Position numbers and translations under genes: made by a program | The notes under the pieces: model-generated | Databases searched by the model: none | What the model was told of the DNA's origin: nothing | Seen by the model: only the letters and a program-made list of their open reading frames with translations | Part shown: one piece after another, positions 47,018 through 58,691 of the stretch | Position numbering within the stretch: the first letter of the stretch is position 1 | Layout of the letters: every line of letters begins with the position of its first letter | Assembly (NCBI GenBank): GCA_963693315.1 | Contig: OY856187.1 | Coordinates: 73,157,113 to 73,221,112, forward strand | Direction of reading: 5' to 3' | Length of the DNA stretch: 64,000 nt | From: Diogma glabrata | Taxonomy: Eukaryota; Arthropoda; Insecta; Diptera; Cylindrotomidae

Positions 47018-48834
47018 TTAATTAAAACGTTCAAGAAAACATAAAAAAATTTCTTTCTGTGTGGATGGTATTGAATCTTTATCAATAGCATATTTTAAAG
47101 CATTTCGACATGCTTTTACATCAAATGCAGGGCGAAAGAGTTTCTCTTCTGGTTTCAATAACCCAAGCTGAACAAGAAAAAAATTTCTAACCCGTGATAC
47201 GTGATCATTCGTCGCAGCGAATTTAAAAACATCTTTAAACAGCTCATTCGTGATTTCTAAGGCCTCGTTAGACTGCTCACTTATGGCTGCTAGTTTTAAA
47301 ATTGTAAATACAGTATATGTGATGTATGAATCCTTAGGAATGGTCTGAAAGTGTAAAATAATGTTAGCGTAATCCTAAATTTTCTTAATGTAAATTCTGA
47401 TTTTACCGATAAAAAGTTACGGAAACCTTCAGATTTATTCGTTTCAATAATTTCGTTAAAGAATTTTTCTGTTGGATTGGGCATTCGAACAAATGATTCA
47501 ATTGTTTTAGGTAAATTTTGTGACTGAACAAATAATAAACTTGTGTCAATTGAAGAATTAACTGTTGTATCATTTTCCGGATACGGATCTTCTTCAGGAT
47601 ACTCTTCTTCAGGATACTCTTCATCATATTCCTCTTCACCATCAACATCTTCATCATCATAATCATCTTCGTCATCCTCCTCTTCTTCATCATCGACCGA
47701 TTCATCTTCCTCGAGGCTGCCTAAAATATGTTCTCGGTTTAACGTTTTTAAATCACCTAAAATTTCTAATTTAATCTCGGAGCCAAATCTATTTCCATTC
47801 AATAAAAGATTTTCCAAATTTGTTTTATTTTCAACAGCAAAACTAATCACACGACCACCTCTAGGGCCAATTTCATTAAACTCCAAATTTAATGTTTCTA
47901 GAGATAAATGTCTATCAGTTATTGCATTTGCCAACCAAACAGCACCATCAGTTTTCAAAAGACAATCACCAAAATTTATTTCTTTTAATTTTTGCATATG
48001 GGGTAATGCTAAAGACAATGATTCACTTCCTTTTGGGCCTATTGTGTTATCGTTCAAATTTAACACTCGCATATTGAAATTAACTTTAAGCGCATCTGAT
48101 AATGCTGAGATACCAATATGGTATATACCATTTTGTGGTATCGAAATTTCTTCTAAGCTTTTTAATGTTTTGAAAACTTCCGCTAACGCAGTTGCTCCAG
48201 GGTTTTCGAGTCGATTTCTTCCAGCAACAAAAACTTTTAATGCAAGTGGTGGTCCAAATTTTAAACTTTCATTGTAACCATTTAGTAAAGCTTTAGCTAA
48301 CATTTTACCTCCTTCGATTCCTAATCCACAATTATTTAATTTTAACTCTTGAAGAGAATAACAAGTTGGACTCTCCAACAATTCAACTAGTCCAACCATT
48401 CCATTTGGGCCTAAAGCATTATCGCTACAATCTAAAACAGCCAATTTTGCACCAGCAAATATCATTCCGGATCCTAAAGCTTTTAATGCCTGAGGAATTT
48501 CAGTTTTCAGACGGCCAGTAAAAAGGTCTTTTAGAAGAGCTTTTTTGAACTCTGGATGTGTTTTTAATGCACTTCCTATAGCAACAGCAGCCTCTACACC
48601 CAGAGTATTTCCTTCCAAGTTTAAACATAATAATTCTTTACAATTATTTATTTCGTCTACGACTTCTTTGGCTGTACAAAAACAAAATCATTACTTTTCA
48701 AAGACAAAACATAATTCAGTATATCTACCTTCATCGGCATTTTCCCATTTTTTAGCTTTGCCTTCAAAACTAACACCAACTTCATTTAATGTTGATAAAG
48801 CGCTTTCGATGGTATTTAAATTAAATGTAGCCAT
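47018..48834 (-). CDS. RanGAP: Ran GTPase-activating protein, three coding exons
   Basis: Stimulates GTP hydrolysis by Ran and so helps set the nucleocytoplasmic Ran gradient; cytosolic side of the nuclear envelope in animals. Exon 1 (48834-48729) reads MATFNLNTIESALSTLNEVG. A 57-bp intron (GT donor at 48728, TACAG acceptor) leads to exon 2 (48671-47407), and a 62-bp intron leads to exon 3 (47344-47018, ending CFLERFN-stop). Frames join in phase to about 565 residues, near the usual RanGAP1 length. Residues about 40-350 are leucine-rich repeats. FTGRLKTEIP around Arg89 matches the catalytic-arginine segment of the family. Residues about 355-402 form the expected Glu/Asp-rich tract, followed by the C-terminal helical domain. 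The start matches the known N-terminal pattern and sits in a short exon. No lesion seen. Confidence 0.95.
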
Positions 48835-49084
48835 TTTGCCCTCGAACTACTATTGTACTGTGGTGTGGAGTAAAATATCAACTTGTTTTTTAACAAAACA
48901 GATGAAAACGCTTAGCTTAAAATTTTGGAGGTTAACAAAATTAAAATGAACATAGATGCAAACAACTTACCTAGAAACAAAACATGTCAAATATGATCTA
49001 AGAAAATAGTGTTTTGGAACAGCATAATTTTGTAGAAATACTTTTGGAGAGTGGCAACAACCTACTAAACTTTATGTTACTATA
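48835..49084. other. RanGAP upstream region
   Basis: Presumed 5' UTR and promoter of the minus-strand RanGAP gene. I see no TATA box or other diagnostic motif that I would assign. The insertion cluster starts at 49085, about 250 bp from the start codon. Confidence 0.35.
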
Positions 49085-49389
49085 GGGTGTGTTTTTTTCT
49101 ATATCGGAGAGATCGTAGCGATAAAATAAAATCCGTATCAGATATATTCGTATAATTTTTTCCTCCGATAATTAACTGTCAGATATAAAATATATTCTCT
49201 GAGTTTTTTCCGCCAAAAAAATTAAAAAAAATTTATTAAATAAATTTAAATTTTATTAAAAAATTTATTTAAATTTGTTTTTAATCGAAACTTTAACCTA
49301 CAATTTTTTAAATTTATACTGTAAACGATGACTTCCAGTCGGTAAAAGAAAATAACTGTAATATCTAGAGATAGAGATAGAGTGTCGTT

Positions 49390-50160
49390 GAGTGCGTTCG
49401 AGAACTTAATGAGATCTCATTTTCATTAAATATTTAATGAACCAATCAAAAAACGCGATGTTCATTTAGTATTCGAACGAATTTCATTTAATGTATATAA
49501 TGTCAAATTTGAAAAATTTTGACACTTCTATGAATAAATAAACGAAATGTTGGAGTATAAAAGTTATAATCAAATTAAAATCTTACTCCTTGTTAATGCA
49601 TTATTTTTCAATTACTTCCGTCGTAATTAAATTTATTTTAAAAATTTTCAAAAACAAATTCAATTTTAAGATTATAACTAACTCGAAAACTTTAAGGAAT
49701 CCGCAGTTTGATACTGGTGATTGAATTGGTTGCAAAAACTTATTAATTAATTTTATTTTCGATCGTTAAATGTAATTGGTAATAGGAGCTGTTGGTTTTA
49801 TCTCTCACTAATTTCAAAATTTTCATCCATTTTGTTTATATTTTTCAATTGAGAATTAATTATTATAATATATAAAATTGATTCCTTAATTCATTATAAT
49901 ACAATTAATTCGTAATACCTAATTTGCTAAATTAATTAAAAATTATAAAACAAAATTTTACGGTTTTCGATTTGAAATTTTTTTAAATAAAAAACTTCAT
50001 TAAAACTTAAATATGCTATTTACTGCATTTAAAATTAAATGAAAAGAGGCGTGGTTTCATTAAATGAAAATTTAAATGAAATCGGTTTTTCAAGTTCTCG
50101 AACGCTATCATCTGTCATTCATTAAATGGTTAATATCTCATTTAGTAATCGAACGCACTC
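49390..50160. mobile_element. MITE-C copy 1 (GAGTGCGTTCGA ends)
   Basis: About 771 bp with inverted ends GAGTGCGTTCGAGAACTTAA and (complement) GAGTGCGTTCGATTACTAAA. It is nearly identical, in opposite orientation, to the copy at 60073-60855. No coding capacity beyond chance ORFs. Confidence 0.92.
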
Positions 50161-50884
50161 CCACTAGAATCCCAGATAATTCACATCATAACAAAAATTT
50201 GCTGGATCTGTTTTTGACAATCGAACCTGTGGCAAACGAACGCACTAACAGGTGCATAAGTGTGAACGCACCTTTATTAATAAAATAACAATAATGACGC
50301 CATCGCTGATTGGTGGAATTTTCAAAGTTCCAGAACATTTTATGATCTCTATTCTTTTTTGCCTTTTTGCGTTTGTTTTATTTCACAGTCGGTTTGGTTT
50401 TTAATAATATATAGACGTGCGTATAGCTCGTCTATATATTTTTGGTACTACAAATAGCGATAAATAATGTGATTATTTGTATACTTATAGTTACAATTTA
50501 ATTATAACATTTTTAATGTAAAATTTTTGTGTATAATAAATGTTTGTTTAAAGAAGAAAAGAAATATATGCTAACTAAAAGTGAACTTAAGAAAAATAAT
50601 GTTTGTTGTGAAAATTATTGTTTCGTCATTGCATACAAAGTTAATTCCGCATCAATCCTCAACTACAAGCCAGAATTGTAAACCGCTAATAATTATAAAG
50701 AGATTCCGGCTAACATATGGTAAAAGTCTTAACTAGAAGTTATTATTTACAATTACGCTAAAATCAGAATGCACGTGATAATATTGATTGTCTGTATCAC
50801 TACTTTTCCCTACCAACTACTAACTAGCTATTTTCCTAATATTATAATAAATAATAATAAAAATAATAATAAATTATTTTTCGT
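50161..50884. other. Non-coding spacer with a 12-bp hairpin
   Basis: AATATATAGACG pairs perfectly with CGTCTATATATT around an 11-nt loop (50406-50440). It ends in an (AAT)n-rich stretch near 50845-50872 just before the LINE. No gene. Confidence 0.45.
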
Positions 50885-51369
50885 TGCAATTTTGTACGGA
50901 AAATGCTTCTTTCTATCAATATTAACAAATCTGCTGGCCCCGACGGTGTTCCACCCCTCATTCTTAAAAACTTTGCTAGTCAACTAGCTCCAATTTTAAC
51001 AAAAATTTTTTACTTATCTTATAAAACCGGAATATTTCCCGATTCTTGGAAACTGGCCAGCGTTCAACCCATATCAAAGAAAGGCAGTAAGATAGACCCT
51101 AACAATTATAGACCAATTGCAATTCTGTCGATTTTGGCTAAAATATTTGAAAAATATGTTAACTACAATCTAATAGATTATTTGGAAATGTCGCGAATTA
51201 TTGATGATAAAGAGTATGGTTTTCGTAGAAGTCATGCAACAAGTGATCTGTATGCCTTCGTATCCCATCTCTGGAACAAATCGCGGGAAAACCATGGTGA
51301 GACATTCAGTATTTCACTTGACATTTCTAAAGCATTTGATAAAGTGTGGCATAAAAATCTCATAGCTAA

Positions 51370-51842
51370 TACTAAGTTTACACCATGGTAGTATAATAGA
51401 ATAATAGCAAATAGCTAGTAAACTATTACAGTGTAAACGGTTAGAATAATACTTTTTTACTTTGACAGATACTTATTTGATATTTTGCTTTTGATCGATA
51501 GTATAATAGTATATGCAAAAAAATTGTAACCGTCAAAACGCAAAATGTAAACACAATTTCATGTGATTGTACAAAATGTGCAACATCAAAATCACTCAAA
51601 ATTTAGTTTTAATTTTAAATCAATATGACTATTATAATTTTTTGTTGAAATACTTTTCGATTGATAAGATTTTATATTCAAATTTCAAATACGGTATCCG
51701 GATTCTATCTGTCAATATTATTCTGAGCGTTTATACCACATGATAGTAAAATACTATTTTGTGGTATAAACACCCAATGTATCGATAGTTTAATAGCAAA
51801 AAACTATTATTCTATCAAACTATCAGTGGTATAAACTTAGTA
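51370..51842. mobile_element. MITE-D in the LINE (TA target)
   Basis: The left end CTAAGTTTACACCATGGTAG and the right end complement CTAAGTTTATACCACTGATA are inverted, both continuing into TAGAATAATAG. It is flanked by TA on both sides and interrupts the LINE reading frame between IAN and KLKSYD. The TA duplication suggests Tc1/mariner-type mobilisation. Confidence 0.85.
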
Positions 51843-52169
51843 TAAATTAAAATCTTATGACATAGACTATCTTACTGTCTCATGGATTCATAGTTTTCTT
51901 ACAGGTCGCCAATTTCATGTTAATTTAGATGGTATCACATCCAATATTTTCACAACTAATGCTGGTGTTCTCCAAGGTTCTGCACTCTCACCAACCTTGT
52001 TTCTTCTATACATTAATGATTTACTTATTTCCACAGAGCACTCAATACATAGTTTTGCTGATGACAGCACATTGCATGCATCACATGCATCTCCCAAATT
52101 TTGATCTCATACTGCAGTTACCACTGATAGAGAGCTGCTAATTGATTCTATCAACAAAGACCAGCAGCC

Positions 52170-52265
52170 AAATTCTGTAACTGTGAAGCGGTGAAGTGTT
52201 AAAAATTTCTTCGTTACTTTTCATTAAAAAACTTATCACTTCACCGCTTCACAGTTACAGAATTT
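52170..52265. mobile_element. Small fold-back in the LINE (29-bp perfect arms)
   Basis: AAATTCTGTAACTGTGAAGC continuing GGTGAAGTG (52170-52198) is perfectly complementary to 52237-52265, with a 38-nt loop. It lies inside the LINE coding sequence between INKD and AAVDRIME. It could be a minimal MITE. Confidence 0.85.
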
Positions 52266-52385
52266 AGCTGCAGTGGATCGTATAATGGAATGGGGTGATC
52301 GTAATCTTGTCTTATTTAATCCAACCAAAACCAAACTTTGCCGTCTTTCACGAATAAAGCGACATAAAAATGTCCCTATTAATGT

Positions 52386-53151
52386 CGTTTTCGATTGAAG
52401 AACTTGTTAATAACTAGTTCTTAACGAGTTAATTTTTTCAATCGAACATGATTCAGTGTTACCCAAGTATAACAAGATGGAACTCAAATTTGAGTTTAAT
52501 TTTTTTTAATACAACTTAGTAACTTAAGTTAGAACTCAATGTGTGTCAACTTCACTGTACAAATGAGTTCCAGATTTTGGCGACAAATTTAATACAACTT
52601 CTTAACTTAAGTTGGAACTCAATGTGTGTCTAACTTCATTGTACAAATGAGTTCCAGATTTTGGTGACAAATTTAATACAACTTACTAACTCAAGTTGGA
52701 TCTTAGTTACGGATTAAGTTCCAAAAAATTGAAAAAAAACTGGAAGTAGTGATACTTGGGTATTGTATGAGTAAATTGAATTGGTTATTTTATTAATTCT
52801 TTTATTTTGGAATGTTTGAAAAGCAATAAAAAAAACAATACATTTTGGAAAAAAACTAATTTCATAATATATATGTTAAATAAGTAAAAATTAAATTAAA
52901 TTATTTATATGATGCTGCGTTATAATGATAACGTTTTGATTTAACGTTTGTTGTGTGTGCTTTTTGTCATAGTATGAGTAAAACTCAAAAATAACTGAAA
53001 ATAAAACTAGTTCTTCAAAAGGGGAAAAAATGCACAGCCAGTTCAGAACTAATTTTTTTATTTTGCTTCAATCGAACATGATTTGGAGGGAATATAATTT
53101 GTTTGTATTGAAAAAAAAAATAGTTATGAACTGGTTCTCAATCGAAAATGC
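52386..53151. mobile_element. MITE-F in the LINE (TTTTCGATTGA ends), hosting MITE-A
   Basis: The left end CGTTTTCGATTGAAGAAC and the right end complement GCATTTTCGATTGAGAACC are inverted. Inner CAATCGAACATGATT copies near 52438 and 53070 suggest a compound of two units. It interrupts the LINE after NVPIN. MITE-A copy 2 is inserted within it. Confidence 0.7.
52462..52760. mobile_element. MITE-A copy 2 (uninterrupted, 299 bp)
   Basis: Ends CCCAAGTATAACAAGATGG and (complement of right end) CCCAAGTATCACTACTTCC; TA dinucleotides flank both sides. It is in opposite orientation to copies 1 and 3. It shows the intact internal layout with the duplicated CAAATGAGTTCCAGATTTTGG block. Confidence 0.92.
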
Positions 53152-54034
53152 TATAAGATAAACCACGAGGAACTGCATGAGGTTGAATCAGTTTGACTTC
53201 TTGGAGTGGATATTCAAAATAACCTGAAATGGAATAAACATTTGTTCAACCTCGCTAAATCTGCTATGCAAAAATTAGGATTCTTGAGTCGATGTAAAAA
53301 GTATTTCAATCCCGATCAAATTTTGCTATCAAGTCCTTTATTCGTCCATGTATGGAATACTGCTGTCGTGTTTGGGGAGGTGCTTGTCAGTCAACAATAA
53401 AATGTCTAGACTCTGTGCAGAGAAAAGCAATACGGTTGATTGGTAATACTAAACTAACAGATCAGCTTAATTCGCGCCAGCACAGAAGAAATGTTGTACA
53501 AATACCTCATTGTAGAACGGTGTCCTTCCAGAACGACTATTTTAATAGAGTGGCCAAATTGTGGAACTCAATGCCTTCCTCTATATTTCCCGATGAATTT
53601 TCCCCTCAATCGTTTAAAGAAAATGTACATCGTCATTTAAAACAATTAGTATAGTTGTCCCTATATCCTCTTTCCATCCATTTTCCTCATCTCATTCCTT
53701 TATAGTTGACATGGTATCTTCGGATATTCAAAGAGTTTGAATAATGAATATTTCATATTTAGAGTGCTAAACATGTCTAACTAATTAATAAAAAATAATC
53801 TGTAAAGTTTTTAGAGAGAATGATCTGAGATACATCCGAGAATGAAAAAAAAAAACACGGAACAAATATATCAGATATATCCGAGAATGCAAAAAAACGC
53901 AGATATTTTTCTGACGTTTAAAATATCTCTCCGATCTTCTCCGATATAGAAAAAAAAACACACTCCTAGAAACACGAAATTGCCAATTTCTGTTAACTAA
54001 AAGCCATGCCTCATGCAAAATATAAAGGAACGAA

Positions 54035-54425
54035 TTCGGTCGTTTTAAGTAAAATGTTCCACATGAACAAAAATTTATCGGCGATATTTACAACAACAAC
54101 AACACTAAAAATGACAGTTTGCAAAAAAATAATGAATTGTTATATTGAATTTGAAATGAAAATTTTTATTATGTATGTAATTATATTTCTAAAATGTTAT
54201 TTTAAAACAAACTCAACGTAAATTATAAACAATCACAAAAACATAAACTTTCAAAATGAAAATACCACGATGTGAGGTTAAATCCGAACGATAAAAAAAA
54301 TCGGTCATAATTCTACAAAAATCGTTCATAATTCTCCAAAAAATCAGTGGAGATTTATGGACGATTTTTTTATTTCTATCGGCGGTAGTAATTGTACAAA
54401 ATGATTTTTGGAAAAATCATCAATT
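54035..54425. repeat. Module repeated on both sides of the copia element (left)
   Basis: AAGTAAAATGTTCCACATG, CGGCGATATTTACAACAAC, and further on GATGTGAGGTTAAATCCGAACG recur at 59985-61135 in the same order and orientation. This left copy lacks MITE-C and so shows the empty site (GTTATATTGAATTTGAAATG, near 54140). Nature of the module unknown. Confidence 0.8.
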
Positions 54426-54605
54426 AAAATTAATTTAATAATTGTTGAATTAATATCATAGTTTTTAGTTGGCTATACTGTATTCAATTGTATATGAATT
54501 GTAACTAACTTAATTCTGTCACTCTGTCAATGTACGATTTGTCAAATAAACACGTTCTTGTTAATTTACTTTATAAGATCCACTTTTATTCTGCGCAACC
54601 CAACA

Positions 54606-54620
54606 GGTTATGGGCCCAGA
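54606..54620 (+). promoter_or_regulatory. Copia primer-binding site
   Basis: GGTTATGGGCCCAGA directly follows the 5' LTR. As I recall, copia elements use this sequence, complementary to the anticodon region of initiator tRNA-Met (half-tRNA priming). Confidence 0.7.
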
Positions 54621-54686
54621 ATATTGAAAAAAGTTTAAATATAATGTAAAGATTGTTTTTATGAAAAAGTTTGTTAATTTTACATT

Positions 54687-55706
54687 ATGATGACACATAA
54701 AACAATGCAAATTTGTGAGCGGCTGAAAGGCAGAGAAAATTTCGAAACGTGGAAGTTTGGTGTTGAGAATCTGATGATTTTGGAAGGTTACTGGTCAAGT
54801 GTACAAGGTACTGAAGAAAAACCAGATGTTGCTTTAATGGCAAAAGCGAAATTAATTCTCATGATTGAACCAGAACTGTACGTCCATGTTAGAGAAGCCA
54901 CCACAGCGAAAGAAGTGTGGGACAAATTGTGTGCAACGTTCGATGATAAAGGACTCACGAGAAGAGTTGGTCTTTTGAGAGACTTAACGACGACACGATT
55001 AGAAAATTGTGAATCTGTTGCTGAACATGTGAATAAAATCATTGGAACTTCTCAAAAGTTGAGTGCTATTGGTATGAACGTAGAGGATGAATGGATTGGA
55101 AGCCTTTTGTTAACCGGGCTACCTGAAAAATTCCAACCCATGATTATGGCTATCGAGAGCAGTGGTATTAAGATTACTGCAGACGTAATAAAAACAAAAT
55201 TACTTCAAGATGCTGATAATTACAATAATGCATCTGGTGGAGCTAAAGCAACGAATCAAGTGTTGATGTCAAAGGAATCTAAAACAAAATATTTCCAAAA
55301 AAAATTGTTTAGGTGTTACGGGTGTGGCGCACATGGTCACGTAAAGAAGCATTGTCCAAAAATAAATAGTAAATGCAAATCTGAAAACACGAAAAATGCA
55401 TTTTGTACAACATTTGCAGCGTCGAAGCAATTCAATAGTGATGTTTGGTATATTGATTCCGGATCGACAGCTCATATGTCAAATAATTTGAACTTGTTCA
55501 GAGATTATCAAGAATTTGAAGGTGAAAGATATGTTACTGTGGCAGATAAAAATCATGTGAAAGTCATTGGTAAAGGAAATGTCAATGTAACAGCTGTAGT
55601 TGCTAAAAAATTGTTTGACATTTGTATATATGATGTTTTATATGTGCCTGGAATTTGTACGAATCTTTTATCAGTAAGTCAAATGGTGTCAAAACAATGT
55701 TGTTGA
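54687..55706 (+). pseudogene. Copia gag and protease region (339 codons)
   Basis: Gag capsid region: CERLKGRENFETWKFGVENL near the start, then the UBN2-like KEVWDKLCATFDDKG and LTGLPEKFQPMIMAIES. A zinc knuckle CYGCGAHGHVKKHC starts at about residue 210. The aspartic protease signature WYIDSGSTAHMSNN puts the catalytic Asp at about residue 257. The frame ends at TGA 55706 after SVSQMVSKQCC, where the +1-type shift into EFKENMCRIYNSN shows the intact protein continued as one gag-pol. Apart from that frame change the region looks functional. Confidence 0.9.
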
Positions 55707-58668
55707 ATTTAAAGAGAATATGTGTCGTATTTATAATTCAAATAATATTCTCGTGGCAACTGGTACATTGATTGACAAAATGTATGAATTGAACACGGTG
55801 GTATCTCATCAAAGTTGTGTTGCTGTTGATAAAAATATATGGCATCGTCGATTGGGACACACAAGTTTGAAAAATGTGGAGCGTCTTAAATCACAAATGA
55901 AAATTGATTACGTTGATAGTGAAGATAAGCCATGTTTATTTTGTTTTGATGGCAAGCAAACAAGATTGCAGTTTAAATCGTCCAAATCAAAAACGACTTC
56001 AATATTAGAATTGATACATGGAGATGTTTGCGGTCCATTTGAAAATCAGTCCATAGGTGGTGCGAAATACTATGTTTCATTTTTGGATGATTATTCGAAG
56101 AAAGTTTTCATTTTTCCAATAAAGTGAAAAAGTCAAGTATTTGAAAAATTTGAATATTTTAAAAATATTGTGGAAAATCAGTCAAACAAAAAAATAAAAG
56201 TTTTCCGGTCGGACAATGGCAAAGAGTTTTGCAACAAACAAATGTCGAAATTGTGTGCAAAAAGTGGTATAATACATCAAACGACTGCACCGTATTGTCC
56301 AGAGCAGAACGGCAAAAAGGAACGCATGAATAGAACTATTGTCGAGAAAACCAGGTGTTTGCTTTCTGATGCTGGTCTTAATAAATCATTTTGGGCAGAA
56401 GCAGCCAATACTGCTGTATTTTTAATCAATAGGATGCCATGTGATAGTTTGGCAGGAAAATGTCCAGAAGAAGTCTGGTCTCAAACAAAAATTGATTTAT
56501 CTAATCTTCGAGTGTTTGGATGTTTAGCGATGGTTCATGTTCCAAAACAGAAAAGGTTGAAGCTGGATAGTAAATCAATTAAATGTATCATGGTGGGATA
56601 TTGTGAGAACAGTAAAGCGTATCGTTCAATCAACCCAGAGAATAATAAATTGATCATCAGCCGAGATGTTGTTTTCTTGGAAGATCGATCGTGGTCACAG
56701 GTAAATATATCATTGAAACCTAATTCTGTTTGTCCATTCGCAGAAATACCAGATTTAGTGGGAAATTTAGAGAAAAATCTAGATTTGGCGAATAATGATG
56801 TCACAGAAGCAACAAGAGTTGATACAGTTGTTAGTGTTGATGAGGTTAATGATATTGATAGGCCTGATGAATCAAATAATGAAGTTGAAATAATGACGTT
56901 ACGTGAAGAAGAGAATTGTTCTGAAACTGAAGAATCAACAGACGACTCATTCAATTCAGTGTCTGGGGATCAAATTGTTGATGATAATGATTCTGATCCT
57001 GATTTTATGGTTGAGGTTCCGTTAGATGGAACAAATAATGTTCGACGTTCAGATAGAGAACGGAAATTAAAAAGATATGATGATTATATTTCATATTTGG
57101 TAACCTATGAAAATGATGATCCTGTAGGTTATGATGAAGCATTTTCGAGAGATGATCATGCTAATTGGAAAGCGGCAATTGATAAAGAGTTTGTATCTCT
57201 TGATAAAAATCAAACATGGGAGATAGTTGATGTTCCTGTTGATAAACGATGTCTGAATTCAAAATGGGTATTCAGAACGAAAAAACTAGCAAGTGGTGAG
57301 TTATTGTATAAAGCAAGACTCGTAGTGAAGGGTTGTTCACAAAAGGAGGGTATCGATTTCACAGATACGTATTCTCCCGTAATCAGATACAATTCACTTA
57401 GATACTTGTTGGCATTAGCAGTCAAGTATGATTTTCAAATTGATCAGCTTGATGCTGTCACAACGTTTTTACAAGGAGATCTGAAAGAAGAGATTTATCT
57501 ATCGTGTCCGAAAGGTTTGAAATTGCCTCAAAATAAGGTGTTAAAATTGAAAAAGTCGATTTATGGATTGAAACAGTCATCGAGAAATTGGAATCTGAAG
57601 TTATGTGAAGTATTAAAGAAATACAATATGAAGCAATCAAAATACGATCCATGTGTGTATTTTAACATATCAGAAAACGCATTTCTAATAATTGCGGTTT
57701 ATGTCGATGACATCTTAATATTTTCAAAGGATAAAACGATTTCAAATAAATTGAAAAACTATTTGAAGAGCCAGTTTCAGATGAAGGATTTAGGCCCAGC
57801 TAAAAATTTTTTGGGATTGAATTTAAGACATGATCTGAATACTGGAGTATTATCAATTGATCAAGAAGCGTATATTCGAAAAATGTTGGAGAGATTTGGA
57901 ATGACTAACTGCAATTCGGTGTCAACTCCAATGGATGTTAATGTCAAATTGAGTAGAATGCAGTGTCCAAAATCAATTGATGAAAAATCGAATATGTCTA
58001 ATATACCATATCAAGAACTGATTGGTAGTTTGTTATTTGCAGCTCAAATAAGTCGTCCGGATATATGCTATCCTGTTAATTTTCTGAGCAGATTTAATAA
58101 TAATCCAGGACCAGAACATTGGTTAGGAGCGAAACGAATACTTCGTTACCTCAAGGGTACTATTGACTACAAATTGTGTTATCATCGTGATGGTAATCCT
58201 GATTTAATTGGATATTGCGATGCGGATTTTGCTAGCGATCTGGATGAACGCAAGTCAGTGAGTGGATACGTCTTCATTCTACAAAATGGTGCTATATCGT
58301 GGGGTTCAAAGAAACAAAATACTGTTGCACTTTCTACGACTGAAAGTGAGTATATGTCAATAGGATCAGCGATGCAAGAAGCTCTGTGGTTAAGGGGGTT
58401 TGAAGAGGAATTGCGGAATAAAACAGGGACTACGAAGCTGTTATGTGATAGTCAAAGTGCAATTCATTTAGCATCCAACGAATGTTATCATCCACGTACT
58501 AAACACATAGATGTACGTCATCATTTCATTCGGCAAGTCATATCAGATGGTAAAGTAGATGTACAGCATGTATCAACGAACAATATGGCAGCCGATATCT
58601 TAACGAAGCCTTTAGTGTCAACTAAGATTGATAGTTTTATACAATTGATGGGAGTTCATAAAAATTAA
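55707..58668 (+). pseudogene. Copia integrase, reverse transcriptase and RNase H
   Basis: Integrase: WHRRLGHTSLKNVERL then CLFC (zinc-binding HHCC), and the core GDVCGPF, FLDDYSKKVF, RSDNGKEF, YCPEQNGKKERMNRT. A TGA at 56125-56127 interrupts the frame within the core; the same frame continues into 56170-58668. RT: NQTWEIVDVPVDKRCLNSKW, DAVTTFLQGDLKEEIY, YGLKQSSRNWN and the catalytic YVDDILIF (about 57700). RNase H: YCDADFASDLDERKSVSGYV, TTESEYMSIGSA and the C-terminal KHIDVRHHFIRQ. One nonsense codon plus the upstream frameshift inactivate an otherwise complete polyprotein. The tail ends 13 codons past ADILTKPLV. Confidence 0.92.
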
Positions 58669-58691
58669 GATATAGTGGGAATGTTGAATTA

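Larger units (their letters stand above)
50885..53800 (+). mobile_element. LINE (Jockey/CR1-like), 5'-truncated and multiply interrupted
   Basis: RT begins MLLSININKSAGPDGVPPLI at 50903, then SWKLASVQPISKKGSKIDPN, YRPIAILSILAKIFEK, GFRRSHATSDLY, SLDISKAFDKVWHKNLIA. After a MITE (51370-51842) it resumes with LKSYDIDYLTVSWIHSFLTG, GVLQGSALSPTLFLLYIND and the catalytic FADDS. After a fold-back (52170-52265) it reads AAVDRIMEWGDRNLVLFN, and after a third insertion (52386-53151) LLGVDIQNNLKWNKHLFN and finally LWNSMPSSIFPDEFSPQSFK to a stop at 53654. Frame changes occur near 53380 and elsewhere. The 5' endonuclease is missing. It is a different lineage from the minus-strand LINEs at 22.6-25.9 kb. 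Confidence 0.88.
49085..53966. mobile_element. Inverted-end element enclosing a LINE and MITEs
   Basis: The left end GGGTGTGTTTTTTTCTATATC (49085) and the right end complement GGAGTGTGTTTTTTTTTCTA (ending 53966) are inverted and continue TATCGGAGA. TA dinucleotides lie outside both ends (49083-49084, 53967-53968). Subterminal ATATCTGATATATT/TATCAGATATAT motifs occur on both sides. The interior holds MITE-C, a 5'-truncated LINE and further MITEs, so the original element was short and has been expanded by insertions. Confidence 0.65.
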
